From Mitsuaria sp. GD03876 (GTDB lineage: Bacteria > Pseudomonadota > Gammaproteobacteria > Burkholderiales > Burkholderiaceae_C): DNA of 40,306 nucleotides. Positions 33,856 to 40,306 of this stretch are shown here, piece by piece. The notes beneath the pieces were generated by a model, which made no database searches, was not told the origin of the DNA, and was given only the letters and a program-made list of their open reading frames with translations. The stretch spans positions 1 through 40,306 of the forward strand of contig NZ_JAOCCU010000055.1 of the NCBI RefSeq assembly GCF_029840635.1, in the 5' to 3' direction. Numbering within the stretch: position 1 is the stretch's first letter; the number at the start of each line of letters is the position of its first letter. The position numbers were made by a program, and so were the translations under genes.

Positions 33856-35709
33856 ATGCGACGCGGCATGGCCGGGACGGGGTCCCTGGCGCTCTTACTT
33901 TCGGCATCCCTCGCGGGCTTCGGGCCGCACGCACGGGCGGCCGACGAGGCCGCGCCGGCCGCCGCGCCCAAGGTGCTGCGCTACGCGATCCGCGTGGCCG
34001 AGACCGGCTTCGATCCGGCGCAGGTCACCGACCTGTACTCGCGCAACGTGACCTCGGCGATCTTCGACGCGCCGCTGCGCTACAGCTACCTGGGCCGTCC
34101 CTACCGGCTCGAGCCCAACGTCACCGACGGCCTGCCCGAGGTCTTCGACGACTTCAAGCGCTTCGTCTTCAAGCTCAAGCCCGGCATCTACTTCGCCGAC
34201 GATCCGGCGTTCAAGGGCCAGCGCCGCGAGCTCGTCGCCGAGGACCTGGTCTACACGATCAAGCGCCATTACGACCCGAAGAACAAGAGCGGCCACCTCT
34301 ACCGGCTGGAGGGCGCGAAGATCCTGGGCCTGTCCGAGGTGCGCGCCGAATCGCTCAAGGGCAAGACGCCGTTCGACTACGCGCGTCCCGTCGACGGCGT
34401 GCGCGCGCTGGACCGCTACACGGTCGAGATCCGCGTGGCCAACAGCGATCCGCGCTTCCTGCTGCATTTCGCCGATCCGATGCTGGGCCTGGTCGCGCGC
34501 GAGGTCGTCGAGGCCTACGGCGACAAGATCATGGAGCACCCGGTGGGCACCGGCGCGTGGCGCCTGGCCGAGTGGCGGCGGTCGTCGCGCATGGTGCTGG
34601 AGAAGAACCCCAACTTCCGCGAAGTCCGCTACCACGAGGAAGTCGGCCCGGACCGCCCGGCCGCGCTGGTCGAGCAGGTCAAGCGGCTGCAGGGCCGCAA
34701 GCTGCCGATGGTGGACCGCGTGGAGATCGCGGTGATCGAGGAGTCGCAGCCGCGCTGGCTGTCGTTCCTGCGCAAGGAGTTCGACTTCCTGGACGAGCTG
34801 CCCGAGGACTTCGCGCCGGTGGCGATCCCGCGCAACAAGATCGCGCCCAACCTGGCCAAGGACGGCATGCGCGCGATCCGCTACGAGCGCGCCGACATCT
34901 CCGCCTCCTACTTCAACATGGAGGACCCGGTCGTCGGCGGCTACACGCCCGAGAAGATCGCGCTGCGCCGCGCGATCGCGCTGGGCGTGGACGTCGAGCG
35001 CCAGGTGCGCCTTCCCCGCAAGGGCCAGGCGATTCCCGCGCAGGGGATCATCTCGCCGGGCGTGACCGGCTACGACAAGGCCTTCAAGACCGAGATGAGC
35101 CAGTACGACCCGGCCCGCGCCAAGGCGCTGCTGGACCTGTACGGCTACGTCGACAAGGACGGCGACGGCTGGCGCGACCTGCCCGACGGGCGTCCGCTGG
35201 TGCTCGAGTACGCGACCCAGCCCGACGGCCGCAACCGCCAGCTGGTCGAGCTGTGGCAGAAGGACATGGACGCGCTGAACGTGCGCATCAAGTTCAAGAT
35301 CGCCAAGTGGCCCGAGAACCTCAAGGCCGCCAACGCCGGCAAGCTGCAGATGTGGGGCATGGGCTGGAGCGCCGACATCCCCGACGGCGAGAACTTCCTC
35401 GGCCTGGCCTACGGCGGCAGCAAGGGGCAGTCCAACAAGGCGCGCTTCGACCTGCCGGAGTTCAACGCGCTGTACCGCAAGCAGCATTCGATGGCCGACG
35501 GCCCCGAGCGCGTGGCGGTGATGCAGGACGCGCAGCGCCTGCTGACGGCTTACATGCCCTACAAGGTCGAGGTCCACCGCATCTACACCGACATCGCCCA
35601 GCCCTGGGTGATCGGCTACGACAAGAACCTCTACCAGCGCGATTTCTACTCCTACGTCGACATCGACACCGACGCGCTGGCCAAGGCCCACGTCAAGCCC
35701 AAGAACTGA
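33856..35709 (+). CDS. Family 5 solute-binding protein, copy 1
   Basis: A 617-residue periplasmic binding protein of the SBP_bac_5 family (peptide/oligopeptide binders). The signal peptide is about residues 1-28 (cleavage near ARA). The mature part begins with KVLRYAIRVAETGFDPAQV, followed by FKLKPGIYFADDPAFKG, VGTGAWRLAEWRR, YFNMEDP, GGYTPEKIALRRAI and the EF-hand-like DKDGDGWRD (433-441). The start at 33856 gives a proper signal peptide; GAGGA is ten bases upstream. It is the first of three tandem paralogs that together should feed the divergent permease-ATPase core. Its length is close to YejA. The substrate is unknown. Confidence 0.92.
   Translation: MRRGMAGTGSLALLLSASLAGFGPHARAADEAAPAAAPKVLRYAIRVAETGFDPAQVTDLYSRNVTSAIFDAPLRYSYLGRPYRLEPNVTDGLPEVFDDFKRFVFKLKPGIYFADDPAFKGQRRELVAEDLVYTIKRHYDPKNKSGHLYRLEGAKILGLSEVRAESLKGKTPFDYARPVDGVRALDRYTVEIRVANSDPRFLLHFADPMLGLVAREVVEAYGDKIMEHPVGTGAWRLAEWRRSSRMVLEKNPNFREVRYHEEVGPDRPAALVEQVKRLQGRKLPMVDRVEIAVIEESQPRWLSFLRKEFDFLDELPEDFAPVAIPRNKIAPNLAKDGMRAIRYERADISASYFNMEDPVVGGYTPEKIALRRAIALGVDVERQVRLPRKGQAIPAQGIISPGVTGYDKAFKTEMSQYDPARAKALLDLYGYVDKDGDGWRDLPDGRPLVLEYATQPDGRNRQLVELWQKDMDALNVRIKFKIAKWPENLKAANAGKLQMWGMGWSADIPDGENFLGLAYGGSKGQSNKARFDLPEFNALYRKQHSMADGPERVAVMQDAQRLLTAYMPYKVEVHRIYTDIAQPWVIGYDKNLYQRDFYSYVDIDTDALAKAHVKPKN
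35116..35179 (+). repeat. 64-base tract identical to 37026-37089
   Basis: The DNA encoding AKALLDLYGYVDKDGDGWRD is identical over 64 bases in copies 1 and 2 of the binding-protein genes, including synonymous positions. Copy 3 differs here. This suggests recent gene conversion between copies 1 and 2. Confidence 0.75.
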
Positions 35710-35710
35710 T

Positions 35711-35730
35711 CCCCGCCGACCCCCGCCGAC
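35711..35730 (+). repeat. Tandem 10-mer between binding-protein genes 1 and 2
   Basis: CCCCGCCGAC occurs twice in direct succession and fills nearly all of the 23-base gap. No Shine-Dalgarno sequence is present before the next ATG. Confidence 0.7.
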
Positions 35731-35732
35731 CC

Positions 35733-37607
35733 ATGATGACGACCCGCGCCCGAGTGCTCCCCCTGATCCTGCGCGGGGCCGTCCTCGCGTCCGCGCTGGC
35801 GCTGGCCGGCGCGCAGGCGGCCGACGCGCCCGCCTCGGCCCCGGCCTCGCATCCGGGCGCCGCCGCGCCGCAGAAGGTCCTGCGCTACGCCTTCCGCGTC
35901 GCGGAGACCGGCTTCGATCCGGCCAAGATCAGCGACCTCTACTCGCGGATGATCACGCCCCACATCTTCGAGGGCCTGTACACCTACGACCAGCTCGCGC
36001 GTCCGGCGCGGCTCAAGCCGCTGACGGCCGCGGCGCCGCCCGAGTCAGCCGACGACTACAAGCTCTGGACCGTGAAGCTGCGCCCGGGCATCCGCTTCGC
36101 CGACGATCCCGCGTTCAAGGGCAAGCCGCGCGAGCTGACCGCCGAGGACTACGTCTACGCGATCAAGCGCTTCGCCGATCCGGCGGTCGCCTCGCCGGCG
36201 TGGAGCGAGATCGAGGAGCTCGAGCTGGTCGGCCTGAACGAGTACCGCGCGCAGATCCGCAAGGCGGGCAAGCCCTTCGACTACGACAAGCCGATCGAGG
36301 GCCTGCGCGCGCTGGACCGCCTCACGCTGCAGTTCAAGACCAAGGAGACGCGGCCGCGGCTGATGGAGGTGTTCGCGCAGGGCGACCTGTACGGCGCCGT
36401 CGCGCGCGAGGTCATCGAGGCCTATCCCGGCGACTCGATGGCGCATCCGGTGGGCACCGGGCCGTTCGTGCTGAAGCAATGGCGGCGGTCCTCGCTGATC
36501 GTGCTGGAGCGCAACCCGCTGTACCGCGAGCGCTTCTACGACCAGGAGGTCGATCCCGCGCCCGGCGACGCCGAGGGCCAGGCGCTGAAGGCGCGCTTCC
36601 AGGGCCGGCGCATGCCGATGATCGATCGCGTCGAGGTCAGCATCATCGAGGAGAACCAGCCGCGCTGGCTGTCCTTCCTGAACGGCGAGTACGACTTCAT
36701 CGAGCGCACGCCCGAGGACTTCATCACCCAGGCGATGCCCAACGGCAAGATCGCGCCCAACCTGGAGAAGCAGGGCAAGCACGCGTACCGGACGGTGGCG
36801 TCGGACGTGCTGTTCACCGTGTTCAACATGGAGGACCCGCTGGTGGGCGGCTACACGCCGGAGAAGATCGCGCTGCGCCGCGCGATCTCGCTGGCGATGG
36901 ACGTCGACCGCGAGCTGCGCCTGGTGCGCCGCGGGCAGGCGACGCCGGCGCAGTCGCTGTACATGCCGGGCACGACCGGCTACGACGCCAGCTTCAAGAG
37001 CGACATGAGCACCTTCGATCCGGCGCGCGCCAAGGCGCTGCTGGACCTGTACGGCTACGTCGACAAGGACGGCGACGGCTGGCGCGACCGTCCCGACGGC
37101 ACGCCGCTGGTGCTGGAGAGCCTGACCACGCCGGAGCAGTTCCAGCGCCAGATCGACGAGATCGTGCAGAAGAACCTGAACGCGGTCGGCCTGCGCATCG
37201 TGTTCAAGCCGGCCAAGTGGCCCGAGAACCTCAAGGCGCTGCGCGCCGGCAAGTACCAGGTGTGGTCGCTGGCGACCTCGGCCTCCAAGCCCGACGGGCA
37301 GGACTCGCTGGCGAGGATGTACAGCGGCCAGATCGGCGCGCAGAACTACGCGCGCTTCAAGCTGCCCGCCGTCGACAAGCTCTACGAGGAAGCCTCGCAC
37401 CTGCCCGACGGGCCGGAGCGGATGCGGATCTTCGACGAGACCAAGCGCTACGCCTCGGCCTACATGCCCTACAAGTACCGCGGCCACCGCTTCATCACCG
37501 ACATCGCCCAGCCGCAGCTGATCGGCTACCGCCGGCCGCAGTTCTGGCAGAACTGGTGGGAGTACGTGGACATCGATCCCGACGCCGCCGCGAAGTACAA
37601 GCACTAG
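35733..37607 (+). CDS. Family 5 solute-binding protein, copy 2
   Basis: A 624-residue paralog of the previous gene, with a signal peptide (about 1-30, LILRGAVLASALALAGAQAA) and a Pro/Ala-rich N-terminal linker. Shared blocks are KVLRYAFRVAETGFDPAKIS, LRPGIRFADDPAFKG, VGTGPFVLKQWRR, FNMEDPLVGGYTPEKIALRR and DKDGDGWRD (444-452). ATG at 35733 or 35736 are both possible. There is no ribosome binding site in the 23-base gap, so translation probably depends on coupling to copy 1. Differences lie in the middle and in the C-terminal lobe (TSASKPDGQDSLARMYSGQ), consistent with a different peptide preference (inference). Confidence 0.92.
   Translation: MMTTRARVLPLILRGAVLASALALAGAQAADAPASAPASHPGAAAPQKVLRYAFRVAETGFDPAKISDLYSRMITPHIFEGLYTYDQLARPARLKPLTAAAPPESADDYKLWTVKLRPGIRFADDPAFKGKPRELTAEDYVYAIKRFADPAVASPAWSEIEELELVGLNEYRAQIRKAGKPFDYDKPIEGLRALDRLTLQFKTKETRPRLMEVFAQGDLYGAVAREVIEAYPGDSMAHPVGTGPFVLKQWRRSSLIVLERNPLYRERFYDQEVDPAPGDAEGQALKARFQGRRMPMIDRVEVSIIEENQPRWLSFLNGEYDFIERTPEDFITQAMPNGKIAPNLEKQGKHAYRTVASDVLFTVFNMEDPLVGGYTPEKIALRRAISLAMDVDRELRLVRRGQATPAQSLYMPGTTGYDASFKSDMSTFDPARAKALLDLYGYVDKDGDGWRDRPDGTPLVLESLTTPEQFQRQIDEIVQKNLNAVGLRIVFKPAKWPENLKALRAGKYQVWSLATSASKPDGQDSLARMYSGQIGAQNYARFKLPAVDKLYEEASHLPDGPERMRIFDETKRYASAYMPYKYRGHRFITDIAQPQLIGYRRPQFWQNWWEYVDIDPDAAAKYKH
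37026..37089 (+). repeat. 64-base tract identical to 35116-35179
   Basis: Second copy of the identical tract shared by binding-protein genes 1 and 2. Confidence 0.75.
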
Positions 37608-37615
37608 GCCGGCCC

Positions 37616-39499
37616 ATGCGCGCACATTTCCCTGTCCCCGTCGCCGCGCTGATCCTGGGCGCCGCGGCGCTCGCCACCGCCTTCTCCACCGTCCCGGCCT
37701 TCGCGGCGCCGCCCGCGCCGCGTCCCGGCGCCGGCGCCGAGGCCGCGAAGCCAGGCCCGGTGCCGGCCGCGCCGGAGAAGGTCCTGCGCTACGCCTTCCT
37801 GGTGGCCGAGACCGGCTTCGATCCGGCGCAGCTCAGCGACCTCTACTCGCGCATCGTCACCGCCCACATCTTCGAGTCGCTCTACAACTACGACTACCTG
37901 GCGCGGCCCTTCAAGCTCAAGCCCAACACCGCGGCGGCGATGCCGGAGGTCTCGGAGGACTTCCGCACCTGGACGATCCGGATCCGCCCCGGCATCTACT
38001 TCGCCGACGATCCCGCGTTCAAGGGCAAGCGGCGCGAGCTGACCGCCGAGGACTACGTCTACAGCCTCAAGCGCTTCTTCGATCCGGCGACCAAGGGGCC
38101 GCTGTATTCGAGCTTCAAGCAGGAAGGCATCGTCGGGCTGGAGGCGCTGCGCGCCGCCGCGTTGAAGAACAAGCGGCCCTTCGACTACGACAAGCCGGTC
38201 GAGGGCCTGCGCGCGCTGGACCGCTACACGCTCCAGTTCAAGCTGGAGGAGCCGCGGCCGCGCTTCATCTACAACCTGGCCGGCGGCGACACCTATGGCG
38301 CGGTGGCGCGCGAGGTGATCGAGGCCTACGCGGGCAAGACGATGGAGCACCCGGTGGGCACCGGGCCCTTCATGCTGGAGCGCTGGCGGCGTGGTTCGCT
38401 GATCCGGCTGGTGCGCAATCCCGGCTACCGCGACGTCGTCTACGACGCGCAGCCCACGCCCGGCGACACCGAGGGCGAGGCGCTGCTGGCGCGCTTCAAG
38501 GGCCGCAAGCTGCCGATGGTGGACGCGGTCGAGATCAGCATCATCGAGGCCGGCCAGCCGCGCTGGCTGTCGTTCCTGAACCGCGAGTTCGACCTGCTCT
38601 ACCTGCTGCCCGAGGAATACGCCGACGTGGCGATCCCGCATGGGCAGCTGGCGCCCAACCTGGCCAAGCAGGGCGTGCAGATGTACCGCGTGCTGGCGAG
38701 CGACCGCACGATGTACTACTTCAACATGGAGGACGCGACCGTCGGCGGCTACACGCCGGAGAAGGTCGCGTTGCGGCGCGCGATCGGCCTGGCGACGGAC
38801 ATCCCCACCGAGATCGCGACGACGCGCCGTCATCAGGCGGTGCCGGCGCAGTCGGTGGTGGCGCCGATGACCTGGGGCTACGAGGCCGACTACAAGAGCG
38901 AGAACTCCGACTTCGACCTGCCGCGGGCGAAGGCGCTGCTCGATACCTACGGCTATGTCGACAAGGACGGCGACGGCTGGCGCGACAAGCCCGACGGCAG
39001 CCCGCTGGTGCTGGAGGTGGCGTCGACGCCGGACTCGCGGTCCAAGCCCTATGACGAGCTGTGGAAGCGCGACATGGACAAGCTGGGCATCCAGATCAAG
39101 ATCCGGATGGCGCAGTGGCCGGAGAACCTGAAGTCCGCGCGGGCGGGGCAGCTGATGATCTGGCAGCTGGGCTTCAACAGCTCCACGCCGGATGCGCAGC
39201 TGGGGCTGGAGCTGCTGTACGGGCCGGCGTCGGGCGGGCAGAACCTGGGGCGCTTCAAGCTCGAGCGCTACGACGAGATCTACCGCCGGATGATGGTGCT
39301 GCCTGACGGGCCCGAGCGGGCCGCGCTGCTGCGCGAGGCGCAGAAGCTGCTGACCGCCTACATGCCGCAGAAGTACCGGGTGCACCGGCTGGTGACCGAC
39401 CTCGCGCAGCCGTGGCTGGTCGGGTATCGGCGGCCTTACTTCAACCAGATCTTCTGGCCGTACGTCGATATCGAGACGGAGAAGCTGCCCCGACGTTGA
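37616..39499 (+). CDS. Family 5 solute-binding protein, copy 3
   Basis: A 627-residue third paralog. The signal peptide (about 1-30, PVAALILGAAALATAFSTVP, then AFA) is followed by a Pro/Ala linker (residues about 31-54), longer than in copy 1. Blocks are KVLRYAFLVAETGFDPAQLS, IRPGIYFADDPAFKGKRREL, VGTGPFMLERWRRGS, YYFNMEDATVGGYTPEKVAL and DKDGDGWRD (449-457). It starts eight bases after the stop of copy 2, with no ribosome binding site in the gap, so it is again probably coupled. A REP-like palindrome lies just beyond the stop and may protect or end the transcript. Confidence 0.92.
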   Translation: MRAHFPVPVAALILGAAALATAFSTVPAFAAPPAPRPGAGAEAAKPGPVPAAPEKVLRYAFLVAETGFDPAQLSDLYSRIVTAHIFESLYNYDYLARPFKLKPNTAAAMPEVSEDFRTWTIRIRPGIYFADDPAFKGKRRELTAEDYVYSLKRFFDPATKGPLYSSFKQEGIVGLEALRAAALKNKRPFDYDKPVEGLRALDRYTLQFKLEEPRPRFIYNLAGGDTYGAVAREVIEAYAGKTMEHPVGTGPFMLERWRRGSLIRLVRNPGYRDVVYDAQPTPGDTEGEALLARFKGRKLPMVDAVEISIIEAGQPRWLSFLNREFDLLYLLPEEYADVAIPHGQLAPNLAKQGVQMYRVLASDRTMYYFNMEDATVGGYTPEKVALRRAIGLATDIPTEIATTRRHQAVPAQSVVAPMTWGYEADYKSENSDFDLPRAKALLDTYGYVDKDGDGWRDKPDGSPLVLEVASTPDSRSKPYDELWKRDMDKLGIQIKIRMAQWPENLKSARAGQLMIWQLGFNSSTPDAQLGLELLYGPASGGQNLGRFKLERYDEIYRRMMVLPDGPERAALLREAQKLLTAYMPQKYRVHRLVTDLAQPWLVGYRRPYFNQIFWPYVDIETEKLPRR

Positions 39500-39516
39500 A
39501 CCAGCCGTGGAAGGCT

Positions 39517-39541
39517 CCCTCGCCCGCACTGCGGGAGAGGG
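39517..39541. repeat. REP-like palindrome, copy 2
   Basis: Arms CCCTCGCCCGC and GCGGGAGAGGG around ACT, with one mismatch, followed by CGGGGGGTGAGGGC. The right arm is identical to the copy at 26689-26713. It lies 17 bases after the stop of binding-protein copy 3. Confidence 0.55.
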
Positions 39542-39642
39542 CGGGGGGTGAGGGCCAGCGCATGCACCAACCGCCGGTCGCGCGCGTGACGGCGTGTCGG
39601 AAGAACCTGGGCTACCGTCGAGCACTCGACAAGGAGTCCCGC

Positions 39643-40306
39643 ATGGTCCCGACGCCGCAGATCGATCACTACCGCCGCTTCCTGCGCGAGGAGCGCGGTC
39701 TCGTCTTCGAGGACTACGCCGCGCTGTGGGGCTGGTCGGTGACCGAGCTCGACGCCTTCTGGCGCAGCATCTGGGACCACTTCGACCTGCGCTCCGGGAC
39801 GCCGTTCGAGCAGGCGCTCGACGAGGAGCGCATGCCCGGCGCGGTCTGGTTCCGCGGCGCGACGCTGAACATCGCGGCCCAGGCGCTGCGGCATGCCGAC
39901 GCGGCCGAGGCCGCCGGCCATCCGGCGATCGTGCATGCCAACGAGGCGATGCTGGCGCGCGGCGAGCTCGGCGAGATGCGCTGGTCCGAGCTGCGGCGCC
40001 AGGTCGGCGCGCTGGCCGCGTCGTTGCATGACCTGGGCGTGCGGCGCGGCGATCGCGTCGTCGCCTACCTGCCCAACGTGCCGGCGACGGCGGTGGCCTT
40101 CCTCGCGGTGGCCAGCCTGGGCGCGGTGTGGTCCGTGTGCTCGCCCGACATGGGCCCGGTGGCGGTGCTGGACCGCTTCCGCCAGATCGAGCCCCGGGTG
40201 TTGATCGCCGCCGACGGCGTGCGCTACGCCGGCCAGGACATCGACCGCATGGGCCTGCTCGCGACCTTGCTCGACGAGCTGCCGACGGTCACGGAGGTGG
40301 TGCTGC
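39643..40306 (+). CDS. Acetoacetate--CoA ligase, 5' part
   Basis: An open frame from ATG 39643 to the window edge (221 codons), so only the N-terminal third is present. AAGGAG lies six bases upstream. The product has the N-terminal domain of acetoacetyl-CoA synthetase (YAALWGWSVTELDAFWRSIW, GAVWFRGATLNIAAQALR), then LRRQVGALAASLHDLGVRRG, GDRVVAYLPNVPATAVAFLA and the telling WSVCSPDMGPVAVLDRFRQI followed by EPRVLIAADGVRY. The enzyme activates acetoacetate to acetoacetyl-CoA, linking ketone-body or polyhydroxybutyrate turnover to central metabolism. The ATP-binding signature lies beyond the edge. The 143-base gap to the binding-protein gene holds a REP-like element. Confidence 0.9.
   Translation, partial: MVPTPQIDHYRRFLREERGLVFEDYAALWGWSVTELDAFWRSIWDHFDLRSGTPFEQALDEERMPGAVWFRGATLNIAAQALRHADAAEAAGHPAIVHANEAMLARGELGEMRWSELRRQVGALAASLHDLGVRRGDRVVAYLPNVPATAVAFLAVASLGAVWSVCSPDMGPVAVLDRFRQIEPRVLIAADGVRYAGQDIDRMGLLATLLDELPTVTEVVL

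Overview
The window is a gene-dense, very GC-rich (roughly 70%) chromosomal segment. Gene content points to a betaproteobacterium of the order Burkholderiales: a three-subunit pntAA-pntAB-pntB transhydrogenase, an lptA-lptB-rpoN cluster, a NudJ-like/MnmA pair, a YejBEF-like peptide transporter, and an acetoacetyl-CoA synthetase. This placement is inference from gene content and base composition. No rRNA, tRNA, CRISPR array, prophage or complete insertion sequence was seen.

Layout. 1-2034 (minus): a haloperoxidase-like alpha/beta hydrolase, an isochorismatase-like hydrolase and a XapX membrane protein cut by the window edge. 2166-7200: a divergent regulatory locus with an intact NarL-type regulator on minus, and on plus a LuxR-type regulator with a degenerate receiver followed by a giant beta-propeller histidine kinase. 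7278-7742: a small secreted protein. 7898-9897 (minus): a DesK/DesR-like kinase-regulator pair. 9963-12754: mnmA and a nudJ-like gene on minus, separated by an oppositely oriented receiver-GAF gene. 12879-13370: a secreted protein with a His/Asp/Arg/Gly tail and its own terminator. 13612-16510: the pnt operon. 16676-18733: a membrane-anchored protein with a PKPxDP rod and five Ig-like repeats. 18886-20847: an orphan histidine kinase.

21006-24667 (plus) holds fadD, a conserved unknown, an NADPH-dependent FMN reductase and rsmE. A ParDE-like toxin-antitoxin pair and a THUMP RNA methyltransferase follow on minus (24679-26600), then rpoN, lptB and lptA (read lptA to lptB to rpoN). 29843-33525 is a minus-strand ABC operon (permease, permease, double ATPase). 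It diverges from three tandem paralogous family-5 solute-binding proteins on plus (33856-39499). The window ends in the start of an acetoacetyl-CoA synthetase.

The strongest themes are signalling density (three HisKA_3-type kinases, three LuxR/NarL-type regulators, one receiver-GAF protein within 21 kb) and a peptide importer with three binding proteins for one membrane core. The most unusual items are the TonB-like rod protein with adhesin-type Ig repeats, the simple-sequence expansion inside the propeller kinase, and a nested inverted-repeat structure upstream of lptA. I found no complete new system that I would assert with confidence; these are leads.
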